Below are positions 25,654-35,197 of a stretch of 64,000 nucleotides of DNA, piece by piece (position 1 is the first letter of the stretch; each line of letters starts with the position of its first letter). The translations under genes were made by a program, and so were the position numbers. The stretch spans positions 1-64,000 of the forward strand of contig NZ_FOQO01000010.1 of assembly GCF_900113765.1 (NCBI RefSeq), in the 5' to 3' direction. Below the pieces are notes generated by a model. That model was not told where the DNA came from, did no database searches, and was given only the letters and a program-made list of their open reading frames with translations. Source of the stretch: Parapedobacter indicus. GTDB lineage: Bacteria; Bacteroidota; Bacteroidia; Sphingobacteriales; Sphingobacteriaceae.

Positions 25654-26337
25654 TCAGCACAAGCATCCGGCATATGCGCGACCTAACGGTACATTTTCAC
25701 CGTTGTTCAGCAAAATGTTGGATGCACTGCGCGCCCGGATCGCATCTTTATTGATCAGATAGGATTTATGTATCCGGATAAATTTTTTGTTGGTTAAGAT
25801 GGTCTCGGAAACTTCCTTCAGGCATTTGCGGAGCACTATTTTTTTACTGGTCGTGATAAAAGTAGTGTAGTTTCCTTCGGCGTGGGCATAAATCATTTCA
25901 TCTACCGGGATTTTTGTCTTGTGTTTCCCGTTAGGGAGAAAGATGTTTTGGTCATCTTCTGTTGTTTCAATGTGATTGAACGCAATTTCGATAGACGCAT
26001 ATACATCATTCCGGTTGAACGGCTTGACGATGTATCCGGCTGGCTTGGTCGATTTTGCGGCTTCAATGGTGCTGCGGTCGGCATGCGACGTAAGGAAAAT
26101 AAAGGGAATACGGTAACTCCGGTTGATCTCATGCGCTAGATCAATTCCCGTCTTTTCCCCGGAAAGAATGATGTCAATTAATAGTAAATCTGGCTGATTA
26201 CTCTTGATAATGGATACTGCGTCTTCATAGGTCGTAGAAATCCCACATACGTCGTATCCCAATTCTTCAAGCATATATTCCAAATCCATCGTGATGATGA
26301 GCTGGTCCTCTACGATAAGTATCTTTTTTCGTCTCAT
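25654..26337 (-). CDS. Response regulator with LytTR DNA-binding domain
   Basis: 227 residues. The receiver domain (about 5-120) has an acidic pocket in VEDQ, the phospho-acceptor Asp in DLLLIDI (about 55), the Thr/Ser switch in FLTSHAD and Lys in YIVKPF. The LytTR domain (about 130-222) has [21 protein letters not shown] and [15 protein letters not shown]. No histidine kinase is nearby. It is 58 bp upstream of aspS on the same strand, so the two could share a transcript. Confidence 0.9.
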   Translation of the reverse strand: MRRKKILIVEDQLIITMDLEYMLEELGYDVCGISTTYEDAVSIIKSNQPDLLLIDIILSGEKTGIDLAHEINRSYRIPFIFLTSHADRSTIEAAKSTKPAGYIVKPFNRNDVYASIEIAFNHIETTEDDQNIFLPNGKHKTKIPVDEMIYAHAEGNYTTFITTSKKIVLRKCLKEVSETILTNKKFIRIHKSYLINKDAIRARSASNILLNNGENVPLGRAYAGCLC

Positions 26338-26501
26338 GTGATCGATAAAGGTTATATAATGACTTGTTTTGTTAAAATTCTGTATCTAATCTTTGATCGC
26401 AGACTAAAGTAGATAGACTTCGCTTATTTTGTTGTAGGATTTTGTCTACATTATTATAATTATCTATTTATCAGTTAGTTGATAAGGTGGTTTGTGGCTG
26501 G

Positions 26502-26909
26502 TTATTGACAGGCGCCGTCTTTTAATACCCATACCCTCGAGGTGCTGCTACTACGAGGTGTCGGTACGTCTTCCTCCTGTATTTCATATCCCAAAACAAT
26601 ACTTCCTCGCTGAGGGTTGCCTATGGCGGTCAATACGACACGATCTCCCTTATCTAATTGGACACTTGCTGCAAAGGGAAATGAATCCGGCTCAACCGTA
26701 ACCATCCCTTTGCCGGTTTGGTAAGTAATCGAAGATACTCTTGCGTCGTCATATGCGAATACCTGATAGGTTACTAAAGTTGGTCTGGATACATGCAAGG
26801 CTTCGATGTCGCAATCGCATTGCCGGGGATACAACTCTGTGCGCTTATCACAAGACAAAAATGGAGGAATGATTAGTAATAATGTGCTGACAACAGTGAC
26901 TAAGTGCAT
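26502..26909 (-). CDS. Small putative lipoprotein, unknown function
   Basis: 135 residues from the ATG at 26909 (MHLVTVVSTLLLIIPPFLSC). The hydrophobic signal ends in FLSC, a lipobox with Cys20 as lipidation site. The mature part is beta-rich with the Cys pair QCDCD and resembles no family I can name. The frame opens at 26960, but the longer start adds a charged, Cys/Tyr-rich stretch unsuited to a signal peptide. Confidence 0.65.
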   Translation of the reverse strand: MHLVTVVSTLLLIIPPFLSCDKRTELYPRQCDCDIEALHVSRPTLVTYQVFAYDDARVSSITYQTGKGMVTVEPDSFPFAASVQLDKGDRVVLTAIGNPQRGSIVLGYEIQEEDVPTPRSSSTSRVWVLKDGACQ

Positions 26910-27055
26910 AGTAGTCTTATAGGTGTTATACCGACAAAGATGCCTATAAAACAGAGGCAAACCTGATAAAATACCTTGCTATTTTTGGTTTTGTAGCGAT
27001 TTCACTACAAATATCAAAGCACCCGATTTAGCTGAATATGTACGCGACTTATATG

Positions 27056-27111
27056 TGGAAAACTTTTTTGTGGGGAAAAGTGGGAGGAAGTGGAGTAAAT
27101 TCCTACTTTTA
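27056..27111 (+). promoter_or_regulatory. dcw promoter with MraZ operator repeats
   Basis: TGGGG (27071), TGGGA (27081) and TGGAG (27091) recur with exact 10-bp spacing, and a fourth TGGAA lies at 27056. MraZ of E. coli binds closely similar TGGGN direct repeats spaced by 5 bp upstream of its own operon. The -7-like TACTTTTA (27104-27111) sits just downstream, so the repeats cover the expected -33 region and bound MraZ would repress. Confidence 0.75.
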
Positions 27112-27139
27112 CATCATATTTATTGGGTAAAGTGGACAT

Positions 27140-27613
27140 ATGGGGCACCTCATTGGCGAATTTGATTGCAAGTTAGACACCAAAGGAAGGATGGTGTTGC
27201 CAGCTGCGCTTAAAAGGCAAATGCCTGAAGTAGAGCAGTCTGGGCTTGTTATTAATCGTGGTTTTGAGACGCATTTGGTTATTTATCCAAGAGGCGAGTG
27301 GGATAAGATTACGGCTAAGTTGGCAAAATTGAATCAGTATGTGGCGAGAAATCGGAAATTCATACGCGATTTTACCCGAGGGGCCACAGAATTGACGTTG
27401 GATTCAGCTGGCCGCGTGCTGCTGCCTAAATCCCTACTAGAATATGCAGGGATTGAAGCGGAAATTGTGCTTTCCTGTCAGTTCAATAAGATTGAGGTTT
27501 GGTCGAAGGATGCATACAATAAGTTGTGGGAAAACGATGAAGATGACGACTTCGCCGCACTCGCGGAAGAAGTGATGGGCGGAGGAAATTTAGATACCGG
27601 CGAAGATGAATAG
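27140..27613 (+). CDS. mraZ: Transcriptional regulator MraZ
   Basis: A 157-residue protein with two AbrB-like SpoVT/MraZ domains: FDCKLDTKGRMVLPAALK (about 8-25) and LDSAGRVLLPKSLLEYAGI (about 83-101), ending in an acidic tail. It is the DNA-binding autoregulator of the division and cell-wall operon and usually represses its own promoter through the repeats just upstream. It overlaps rsmH by 8 bp. Confidence 0.96.
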   Translation: MGHLIGEFDCKLDTKGRMVLPAALKRQMPEVEQSGLVINRGFETHLVIYPRGEWDKITAKLAKLNQYVARNRKFIRDFTRGATELTLDSAGRVLLPKSLLEYAGIEAEIVLSCQFNKIEVWSKDAYNKLWENDEDDDFAALAEEVMGGGNLDTGEDE

Positions 27614-28511
27614 CACCTATCATGTACCTGTAATGCTCAGCGAATGCATGGATGCGCTGGCGATAAAGTCAGAAGGTGTATATGTCGACGTAACATTTGG
27701 GGGCGGAGGGCATTCAAGAGAACTGTTAAAGCGATTAGGGCCGAAGGGGAAATTATATGCATTTGATCAGGACCCCGATGCGTTGCGAAACGCGATGGAT
27801 GATGAGCGATTCGTGCTTATTCACCAAAATTTCAAGTTTTTGAAAAGCAATTTGCGGCTTCATGGCGTCAGAGAAGTCGATGGCATACTAGCTGATCTGG
27901 GGGTGTCCTCTCATCAATTCGATAGTGCCGCGCGTGGGTTTTCAACCCGTTTCGAAGCAGTGTTGGATATGCGTATGGATCAAGCAGGTGAATTTGATGC
28001 GAAATATGTGCTGAATACGTATTCCGAGGCAGATCTTCATCGCATCTTTGGAATGTATGGTGAGCTGCATAATGCGCGTACTTTAGCGAAAACCCTCGTA
28101 GCCGCGCGCGCCAATCGGCCGATTCATACCGTAGAGACATTAAAAGAGTTGGTAAAAAAAGTAACGCCACGTGGTAAAGAGCATAAATATTACGCACAGC
28201 TATTTCAGGCGTTACGCATTGAAGTGAACGGTGAATTGGAAGCGTTGCAGGAATTTCTTCAGCAGAGTGTCTCCGTGCTTAACCCGGGAGGGAGACTGGT
28301 GGTGATGTCTTACCACTCGTTGGAAGACCGATTGGTGAAAAATTTTATGTCCAAAGGTAAATTTAGGGGAGAAGTGGAAAAGGATTTTTTTGGGCATGAA
28401 ATCAAGCCCTTGAAGTTGGTTACCCGCAAAGCAATAGTGGCCAATGAAGAAGAGGTAGTTCTTAACAGCCGGGCACGTAGTGCTAAACTCCGTGTAGCGG
28501 AAAAGATATAG
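27606..28511 (+). CDS. rsmH: 16S rRNA (cytosine-1402 N4) methyltransferase
   Basis: A 301-residue SAM-dependent methyltransferase (formerly MraW). It begins YHVPVMLSECMDAL and has the SAM motif VDVTFGGGGHSRELL, ILADLGVSSHQFDSAARGFS, and the C-terminal VMSYHSLEDRLVKNF. It is the second gene of the dcw operon, translationally coupled to mraZ. Confidence 0.96.
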   Translation: MNSTYHVPVMLSECMDALAIKSEGVYVDVTFGGGGHSRELLKRLGPKGKLYAFDQDPDALRNAMDDERFVLIHQNFKFLKSNLRLHGVREVDGILADLGVSSHQFDSAARGFSTRFEAVLDMRMDQAGEFDAKYVLNTYSEADLHRIFGMYGELHNARTLAKTLVAARANRPIHTVETLKELVKKVTPRGKEHKYYAQLFQALRIEVNGELEALQEFLQQSVSVLNPGGRLVVMSYHSLEDRLVKNFMSKGKFRGEVEKDFFGHEIKPLKLVTRKAIVANEEEVVLNSRARSAKLRVAEKI

Positions 28512-28518
28512 TGAAAAT

Positions 28519-28926
28519 ATGGCAAGGAACGTATATAAACAACAGCCATTAAGTGAAGAACAACAGGTCGAACTGCAGGAAACTGTAGAAGAAAAAGCTG
28601 ATGCCACGCGTACGTTTTTTCAAACGCTGTTTGCATCCGATTGGTTTTCGTCTGCCGCATTTGTAGGGTATATTCCGTTTATTGCTTTTATCGGATTGCT
28701 AGCCATCATTTATATTGCAAACAGGCATTATGCCGAGCGGACGGTGCGGGAGATAGATCAGTTAGGGAGAGAGGTAAAAGAGATGAACTGGGACTACAAA
28801 TCACTGTCGGCAGATTTTATGAAGTTGACTACCCAGACCGAAATTGCAAAGCGGGTGGATAGTTTGGGATTAAAAGAACGGACTGAGCCGCCCAAAAAAT
28901 TAAGGATCGTCAAACCAAAAAAATAG
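28519..28926 (+). CDS. ftsL: FtsL-like division protein
   Basis: 135 residues: a cytoplasmic tail, one membrane segment (about 49-67, YIPFIAFIGLLAIIYIANR) and a heptad-like coiled coil (EIDQLGREVKEMNWDYKSLSADFM), ending in a basic tail. The topology, size and position between rsmH and ftsI identify FtsL, the septal protein that pairs with FtsB and FtsQ. Sequence similarity in this family is low, so position weighs heavily in the call. Confidence 0.85.
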   Translation: MARNVYKQQPLSEEQQVELQETVEEKADATRTFFQTLFASDWFSSAAFVGYIPFIAFIGLLAIIYIANRHYAERTVREIDQLGREVKEMNWDYKSLSADFMKLTTQTEIAKRVDSLGLKERTEPPKKLRIVKPKK

Positions 28927-28949
28927 CGGACGGATTAAATTACACAGAC

Positions 28950-31043
28950 ATGAATATCAGAACCGACATATTACTAAGAGTGTATCTGTCCTTCGGACTG
29001 ATTGTATTGTTTGCGGTAGCCGTGCTAGTCAAACTTTTCCATTTGCAATATGTAGAAGGAGAAACATGGCGGGCAAAAGCCGATAGCATGTCTACCCGCT
29101 ATGTAGATGTCGAAGCAGTACGCGGGAATATTTTTTCAAACGACGGCAGCCTGTTGGCGACATCCGTGCCGGAATATGATCTCCGGATGGATTTGTTGGC
29201 TCCAGGTATTGAAGATAACGATGTGTTTTATTCAAAGGTAGACTCTTTGGCAGCCAAATTATCTTCGTTTTTCAACGACAAATCTTCGGCCCAATATTCC
29301 CGGCTACTGAAAGAGGCACGCAAGAAAAGGAACAGGTATTATTTGGTAAAACGTGACGTTGGTCATCAGGAATTGAAACAAATCAGGGAGTTTCCCATCT
29401 TCAACTTGGGAAAATATAAAGGTGGATTGATCGCTGAACGCAAGAACAAGCGGATTTTGCCTTTTACCAATTTAGCGGCGCGAACCATTGGCTATAAGAT
29501 TCCGGCCGAAGACGTACACGTGGGGCTGGAAGGTGCATATGGCGAATATATCGACGGACAGAGCGGTAAGCGCTTGGTACAACGCATAGCCGGTGGTGTA
29601 TGGATGCCTGTAAACCGTGAAATCGAGGTGGCACCAGTCGATGGTTCGGATATCATTTCGACAATAGACGTCAATATGCAGGATATGGCTCAGCGCGCAT
29701 TGGAAAAGCAATTAATTGCGAGCGACGCCGATAATGGCTGTGTGGTTTTAATGGAAGTAGAAACGGGCGAAATACGGGCCATTGCCAATTTTACTAAGGA
29801 TACAGACGGGAAATACCGCGAAAAATTCAATTATGCCATCGCACAGAGCGCTGAACCGGGCTCGACTTTTAAACTCGCGTCTTACTTGGTTGCATTGGAA
29901 GATGGGAAAATTGATACAAATACCATCATCGAAACAGGAAATGGCACGTATCAGGTGCACCGGCACACCATCAGGGATACGCACGCTTATGGAACAGTGA
30001 CCGTAAAAAAAGCATTCGAAGTGTCGTCGAACGTGGCTATCACCAAAATTATCAATACCTATTATAGGGATAGTCCGGCAGCATTTACCAAGCACCTGCA
30101 TGCGTTGCACCTCAATGAACCGCTTGGCCTTCAGATTCCCGGTGAAGGTAATCCCTTAATCAAAACACCGGAAAGCAAAAGCTGGAGTGGACTTTCTCTT
30201 CCCCAGATGGCATACGGGTATGAATTGAAACTGACCCCCTTGCAAACGCTTACGTTGTATAATGCGGTAGCTAATAATGGGAAAATGGTCGCCCCGCTGT
30301 TCGTGAAGGAAATCCGGCATCTGGGTAATACCATTGAGCGCTTCGAGCCTCGTGTGATCGACGAACAGATAGCCTCCCCGAGTACGATCGGTAAATTGCG
30401 TGCCATGCTAGAAGGCGTGATGATAGAAGGGACGGGTAAGCGGTTGCTTAATCCCCTCTTTTCAACAGCTGGAAAAACCGGTACCGCACAGATGGCCGAT
30501 GGTGCCGCCGGATATGCCAACCGGAAATACCAATCGTCGTTTGCGGGATATTTTCCCGCAGACAATCCGAAATATTCGATCATCGTAGTCGTTCGCAACC
30601 CACGTAATGGCTACTACGGTGCTTCCGTAGCCGGGCCCGTGTTTAGGGAATTGGCAGACATGGTTTATGCCAATGACCTAAATCTGCAGATTGATTTCGA
30701 TAAGATGCGGTTTGTCGGAAATACCGAACTCCCTTCTTCACTGAAAGGGTCAAAAACGGCAACCTTACGGGTGTTCGATGCGCTGGGTATCAAAACTACC
30801 TACGCTTCCGCCGAACCTATGCAATCGATAGACACGGTTAAGGGCATCGCGTTTTCGGACGGCGAAATCAGGGAGGGAATCGTGCCGGACGTAAAAGGTA
30901 TGGGATTGATTGACGCATTGTATGCGCTCGAAAACTCAGGGTGCCGCACGCAAGTAAAAGGTAAGGGAAAGGTGGTCGTACAATCATTGGCTGCCGGACA
31001 AAAGATTAAAATAGGTACTCCGATATCGATTGAATTGCAATGA
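28950..31043 (+). CDS. ftsI: Septal peptidoglycan transpeptidase (class B penicillin-binding protein) with PASTA domain
   Basis: 697 residues. One N-terminal membrane helix (about 10-30) is followed by a dimerisation domain and a transpeptidase domain with the SxxK serine STFK (305-308), SSN (359-361) and KTG (509-511). A C-terminal PASTA domain (about 645-697, VPDVKGMGLIDALYALENSG) makes it SpoVD-like rather than enteric FtsI. It cross-links septal peptidoglycan together with FtsW. Its last bases overlap murE by 4 bp. Confidence 0.95.
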   Translation: MNIRTDILLRVYLSFGLIVLFAVAVLVKLFHLQYVEGETWRAKADSMSTRYVDVEAVRGNIFSNDGSLLATSVPEYDLRMDLLAPGIEDNDVFYSKVDSLAAKLSSFFNDKSSAQYSRLLKEARKKRNRYYLVKRDVGHQELKQIREFPIFNLGKYKGGLIAERKNKRILPFTNLAARTIGYKIPAEDVHVGLEGAYGEYIDGQSGKRLVQRIAGGVWMPVNREIEVAPVDGSDIISTIDVNMQDMAQRALEKQLIASDADNGCVVLMEVETGEIRAIANFTKDTDGKYREKFNYAIAQSAEPGSTFKLASYLVALEDGKIDTNTIIETGNGTYQVHRHTIRDTHAYGTVTVKKAFEVSSNVAITKIINTYYRDSPAAFTKHLHALHLNEPLGLQIPGEGNPLIKTPESKSWSGLSLPQMAYGYELKLTPLQTLTLYNAVANNGKMVAPLFVKEIRHLGNTIERFEPRVIDEQIASPSTIGKLRAMLEGVMIEGTGKRLLNPLFSTAGKTGTAQMADGAAGYANRKYQSSFAGYFPADNPKYSIIVVVRNPRNGYYGASVAGPVFRELADMVYANDLNLQIDFDKMRFVGNTELPSSLKGSKTATLRVFDALGIKTTYASAEPMQSIDTVKGIAFSDGEIREGIVPDVKGMGLIDALYALENSGCRTQVKGKGKVVVQSLAAGQKIKIGTPISIELQ

Positions 31044-32497
31044 AGGCATTGAAAGACATACTCCACGGCATTCCGGTGCGACAGGTGATCGGAAATCTGA
31101 ACGTAGTAGTGGGCAGCCTTTGCTTCGATTCACGCAAGGTCAGGCGAGATAGCTTGTTTGTGGCGGTAGTGGGTACCCAGACCGATGGACATGAATATAT
31201 CGACCACGCTATTGAGGCAGGTGCATCCGTCATACTTTGTGAACAGTTGCCTGAAATAACGCGTGACGATGTTACCTATATACAGGTAGACGATACGGCA
31301 TTTGCGTTGGGGGTATCAGCCTCCAATTATTACGAAAATCCGTCCAAACAACTGCGGCTCGTTGGGGTTACAGGTACGAATGGGAAGACCACGATCGCGA
31401 CGTTGTTGTACAAGCTCTTTAGAAAACTAGGTTACGAAGCAGGGTTGTTGTCCACCGTTCATAATCAAGTGGGCGATCGCATGGTTGAAGCGACACACAC
31501 AACACCCGATCCCATCGCACTCAATGCGCTCCTTCAGGAGATGGTAGAAGCTGGCTGCGATTACTGCTTTATGGAAGTAAGTTCACATGCCATTGTGCAG
31601 CAACGCATTGCAGGTCTTAATTTTGCCGGAGGAATTTTTTCCAATATTACACACGATCATTTGGATTTTCATAAAACCTTTGACCAGTATATCAAGGCTA
31701 AAAAGACCTTTTTTGATGGACTTGACCGATTTGCGTTTGCACTTTCCAATGCCGACGATAAAAATGGAATGGTCATGCTTCAAAATACATTTGCGCATAA
31801 AAAAACGTATGGCATCAAAAGTATGGCCGATTTCAAGGCAAAGGTGATCGAAAGCCATTTCGATGGAATGATGCTCTATCTTGATGGTCAGGAGGTCTGG
31901 GTAAAATTGGTAGGGGGCTTCAATGCCTACAACATCCTGGCGGTATACGGTGCGGCAATCCTACTGGAACAGGAAACCGTGAAAGTACTTACCGCATTGA
32001 GTAATATCACCGGTGCCGAAGGCCGTTTTGATACGATCGTCTCGCCTAAGGGGGTAATCGGTGTAGTGGATTATGCACATACACCGGATGCGGTGCGGAA
32101 TGTGTTGGAAACCATCAATAACCTTCGGCAGAAAAACGAACACGTCATTACGGTACTTGGATGTGGCGGCGACAGAGATAAAACGAAGCGGCCTCAAATG
32201 GCGGCTGTTGCCGTCAACAATAGTGATAAAGTGATCATTACGTCAGACAATCCGCGTACGGAAGATCCGATGCAGATCATTCACGATATGGAAGCCGGAA
32301 TTCCTGAAGACGGCAAGCGTAAGGTGTTTTCCATTGCCGATAGGCGGGAAGCCATACGGGCTGCCTGTCACTTGGCACAACCGGGAGACATCATCCTGGT
32401 AGCCGGGAAAGGCCATGAAAAATACCAGGAAATCAATAGCGAGCGTTTCGATTTTGACGATAAGCAGATTTTAATTAACGCATTTAACGAACAATAA
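31040..32497 (+). CDS. murE: UDP-MurNAc-tripeptide synthetase, meso-DAP adding
   Basis: A 485-residue cytosolic Mur ligase that adds the third amino acid. The ATP loop [10 protein letters not shown] is at about 109-118, followed by the central-domain Lys region and the C-terminal [14 protein letters not shown] is the motif of meso-diaminopimelate-specific enzymes, so the cell wall should be DAP-type as in other Gram-negatives. It overlaps ftsI and lies 7 bp from mraY. Confidence 0.96.
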   Translation: MKALKDILHGIPVRQVIGNLNVVVGSLCFDSRKVRRDSLFVAVVGTQTDGHEYIDHAIEAGASVILCEQLPEITRDDVTYIQVDDTAFALGVSASNYYENPSKQLRLVGVTGTNGKTTIATLLYKLFRKLGYEAGLLSTVHNQVGDRMVEATHTTPDPIALNALLQEMVEAGCDYCFMEVSSHAIVQQRIAGLNFAGGIFSNITHDHLDFHKTFDQYIKAKKTFFDGLDRFAFALSNADDKNGMVMLQNTFAHKKTYGIKSMADFKAKVIESHFDGMMLYLDGQEVWVKLVGGFNAYNILAVYGAAILLEQETVKVLTALSNITGAEGRFDTIVSPKGVIGVVDYAHTPDAVRNVLETINNLRQKNEHVITVLGCGGDRDKTKRPQMAAVAVNNSDKVIITSDNPRTEDPMQIIHDMEAGIPEDGKRKVFSIADRREAIRAACHLAQPGDIILVAGKGHEKYQEINSERFDFDDKQILINAFNEQ

Positions 32498-32504
32498 CGT
32501 CCAT

Positions 32505-33749
32505 ATGCTCTATTATTTATTCACTTGGATCGAACAATACGTACACATTCCCGGGTCGGGCTTGTTTCAATACATTTCGTTCCGTACGGCTGTGGCAGTT
32601 ATTGTGTCGTTGATTATCACCACCGGATACGGCAGCCGCTTGATCCGTATCTTGCGGGCTAAACAGGTGGGGGAAACCATCCGTGATTTAGGACTCGAAG
32701 GGGAGAAGAAAAAGCAAGGCACCCCAACGATGGGTGGCTTGATTATCATCGCCGGGATTATGATCCCTACCTTACTCTTTGCTAAATTGGAGAATATTTA
32801 CGTTATCCTGATGCTGATTACCACGGTCTGGATGGGTGCCATCGGTTTTCTGGATGATTATATTAAAGTGTTTCGTAAAAATAAAGAAGGGTTGGCCGGT
32901 CGTTTTAAAATCGTCGGTCAGGTGGGGTTAGGGATCATAATAGCCTGTACAATGTATTTCCACCCCGAGGTAGTAGTTCGTGAAACGGTACCGAACCCCG
33001 TGCCTGGGAGTCCGGTTGAGGCGCATGTACGGGAGGGTACCGGCGTGAAATACTATACGAAGGATGTGAAGTCAACGAAGACGAATATTCCTTTTTATAA
33101 AAATAACGAATTTGACTATGCGAAGGTATTGAGCGCATTTGGTCTCAACAATTCCGCTCTTACATTTGTGGTTTTTTTGTTGGTTGTCGTCGTCATCGTA
33201 ACAGCGGTATCCAACGGGGCAAATATCACTGACGGCATCGACGGATTGGCAACAGGTACCTCGGCTACCATCGGCGGGACACTCGCGATTTTAGCCTATG
33301 TTTCGGGCAACGTAATTTTCTCGGATTACCTCAATATCATGTATATTCCAAATTCAGGAGAGCTGGTGATTTTTGCTGGAGCATTTGTGGGGGCCTGTAC
33401 CGGATTTCTGTGGTACAATTCGTATCCGGCACAGGTATTTATGGGCGATACGGGAAGTCTTGCTATCGGTGGCATTATAGCGGCGTTCGCCGTCCTGATA
33501 CGCAAGGAATTGCTCATACCGATCTTATGCGGTGTGTTTCTTATTGAAAATTTATCCGTGATTATGCAGGTATCCTATTTCAAGTACACCAAGCGGAAAT
33601 ACGGCGAAGGAAGGCGGGTTTTCCGCATGGCTCCTCTCCACCATCATTACCAGAAAAAGGGATACCACGAAGCTAAAATCGTTACGCGATTCTGGATATT
33701 GGGAGTGATTTTGGCAATACTTACTATCGTAACGTTAAAAGTAAGATAA
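32505..33749 (+). CDS. mraY: Phospho-MurNAc-pentapeptide transferase
   Basis: A 414-residue polytopic membrane enzyme that makes lipid I on undecaprenyl phosphate. Motifs: [47 protein letters not shown] and [21 protein letters not shown] soluble loop of about 50 residues (about 160-212, around [17 protein letters not shown]) makes it longer than the roughly 360-residue enteric protein; I believe such loops are common in Bacteroidota. Confidence 0.96.
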   Translation: MLYYLFTWIEQYVHIPGSGLFQYISFRTAVAVIVSLIITTGYGSRLIRILRAKQVGETIRDLGLEGEKKKQGTPTMGGLIIIAGIMIPTLLFAKLENIYVILMLITTVWMGAIGFLDDYIKVFRKNKEGLAGRFKIVGQVGLGIIIACTMYFHPEVVVRETVPNPVPGSPVEAHVREGTGVKYYTKDVKSTKTNIPFYKNNEFDYAKVLSAFGLNNSALTFVVFLLVVVVIVTAVSNGANITDGIDGLATGTSATIGGTLAILAYVSGNVIFSDYLNIMYIPNSGELVIFAGAFVGACTGFLWYNSYPAQVFMGDTGSLAIGGIIAAFAVLIRKELLIPILCGVFLIENLSVIMQVSYFKYTKRKYGEGRRVFRMAPLHHHYQKKGYHEAKIVTRFWILGVILAILTIVTLKVR

Positions 33750-33751
33750 CA

Positions 33752-35125
33752 GTGGCAGCAATACCTACATATCACTATCCGCAGCAGGGCAAGCTAGCCG
33801 TGTTGGGTGGCGGCGAAAGCGGTGTGGGTACGGCCATACTCGCCCGAAAGATAGGGTTTGACGTGTGGGTATCCGACAGTGGAAAGATCGCTGAGCACTA
33901 CAAAACTGAATTGCAGAAAGCGGGTATCCGTTATGAGGAAGGTGCTCATAGCGAATCCGAAATCATGGAGTCCGATCTCGTGGTGAAAAGTCCGGGAATA
34001 CCGCAAACCGTACCCCTTGTGCAACGGCTAAGAGCTGCCAACATCCCGGTTATCGCCGAAATCGAATTTGCCGCCCAATATACCCATGCCAAGCTGATTT
34101 GCATCACGGGCTCCAATGGAAAGTCAACCACGACGATGCTCACCTGGCATATACTGAGCCGCGGTGGCCTTAATGTTGGCCTGGCCGGAAATATCGGACG
34201 TAGTTTCGCCCTGCAGGTGGCCCGTGAACAGTACGATTATTACGTATTGGAGTTGAGTAGTTTTATGTTGGACGACATGGAACACTTCCGTGCTAACGTG
34301 GCTGTGTTGCTGAATATTACACCGGATCACCTGGACCGGTACGACCATAAATTGGAAAACTATATCGACTCCAAATTCCGCATCATTCGGAATCAACAGC
34401 CGGAAGACCTGTTTGTCTACTGCGCAGACGACCCGATGACGCTAAAAGGCTTGGAAAAACACCAGCCGACGGCCAGGACATTGCCATTCAGTATCGTTCA
34501 ACGGCTTGAATGGGGAGCATACCTGAATACCGATAATGAAATAGAGATTAATATACCAAATCAAGATACATTTACAATGGACATCAACGAACTTTCGCTT
34601 CAAGGCAAACACAATGTGTACAACAACATGGCTTCCGGATTGGTAGCCAAAGCGCAGGAACTCCGTAATGCGACTATGAAGGAAAGCATGGGATCTTTTA
34701 AAAACATTCCCCATCGCCTTGAATTCGTTGCATGCATTGCCGGTGTCAACTATATTAATGACTCCAAGGCAACCAACGTAAATGCCGTATGGTATGCACT
34801 GGAAAGCCTTGCTCCGCAGATCGTATTGATCATGGGCGGCGTGGATAAAGGTAACGATTACGAGATGCTCCGTGACCTGATACGCACCAAGGTACGGGCA
34901 ATCGTCTGCATTGGGAAAGACAATTCACGGATCTATGACGCATTGGAAGAAGATACGAAGATCATTGTAAATAGCTCAAGCATGCGAGATGCTGTCGAGA
35001 TCGCTTCTCATCTCGCTCAAAAAGGCGATACAGTGTTGTTATCGCCAGCCTGTGCAAGCTTCGATTGGTTTAAGAATTTCGAAGACCGAGGCGAGCAATT
35101 CAAAGAAGCCGTAATGAACTTATAG
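33752..35125 (+). CDS. murD: UDP-MurNAc-L-Ala:D-Glu ligase
   Basis: A 457-residue Mur ligase that adds D-glutamate to UDP-MurNAc-L-Ala. It has an N-terminal Rossmann-like domain (KLAVLGGGESGVGTA), the ATP loop CITGSNGKSTTTML (about 114), ELSSFML and the C-terminal NDSKATNVNA and MGGVDKGNDY. The start appears to be GTG at 33752, two bases after the mraY stop. It is followed by a 72-bp gap of short repeated words. Confidence 0.95.
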   Translation: MAAIPTYHYPQQGKLAVLGGGESGVGTAILARKIGFDVWVSDSGKIAEHYKTELQKAGIRYEEGAHSESEIMESDLVVKSPGIPQTVPLVQRLRAANIPVIAEIEFAAQYTHAKLICITGSNGKSTTTMLTWHILSRGGLNVGLAGNIGRSFALQVAREQYDYYVLELSSFMLDDMEHFRANVAVLLNITPDHLDRYDHKLENYIDSKFRIIRNQQPEDLFVYCADDPMTLKGLEKHQPTARTLPFSIVQRLEWGAYLNTDNEIEINIPNQDTFTMDINELSLQGKHNVYNNMASGLVAKAQELRNATMKESMGSFKNIPHRLEFVACIAGVNYINDSKATNVNAVWYALESLAPQIVLIMGGVDKGNDYEMLRDLIRTKVRAIVCIGKDNSRIYDALEEDTKIIVNSSSMRDAVEIASHLAQKGDTVLLSPACASFDWFKNFEDRGEQFKEAVMNL

Positions 35126-35197
35126 GTAGCTAATAGCCGACCGTTGAAAGCTGATAGCCGAAAGCTAATTGCTGAAAGCTGATAACAAACAAAAACT
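35126..35197. repeat. Degenerate short repeats between murD and ftsW
   Basis: GAAAGCTGATAGCC, GAAAGCTAATTGCT and GAAAGCTGATAAC follow one another. The same words, CTGAAAGC and GCTGATAACTA, occur before 21383. Related ones occur at 55690-55710 and 57820-57890. Copies are too short and irregular for a CRISPR or an insertion sequence. Confidence 0.55.

Noticed and set aside
35126..35197. Short repeats before ftsW considered as a CRISPR array
   Set aside because: Units are under 15 bases, irregular, without unique spacers of constant length, and no cas gene is present.
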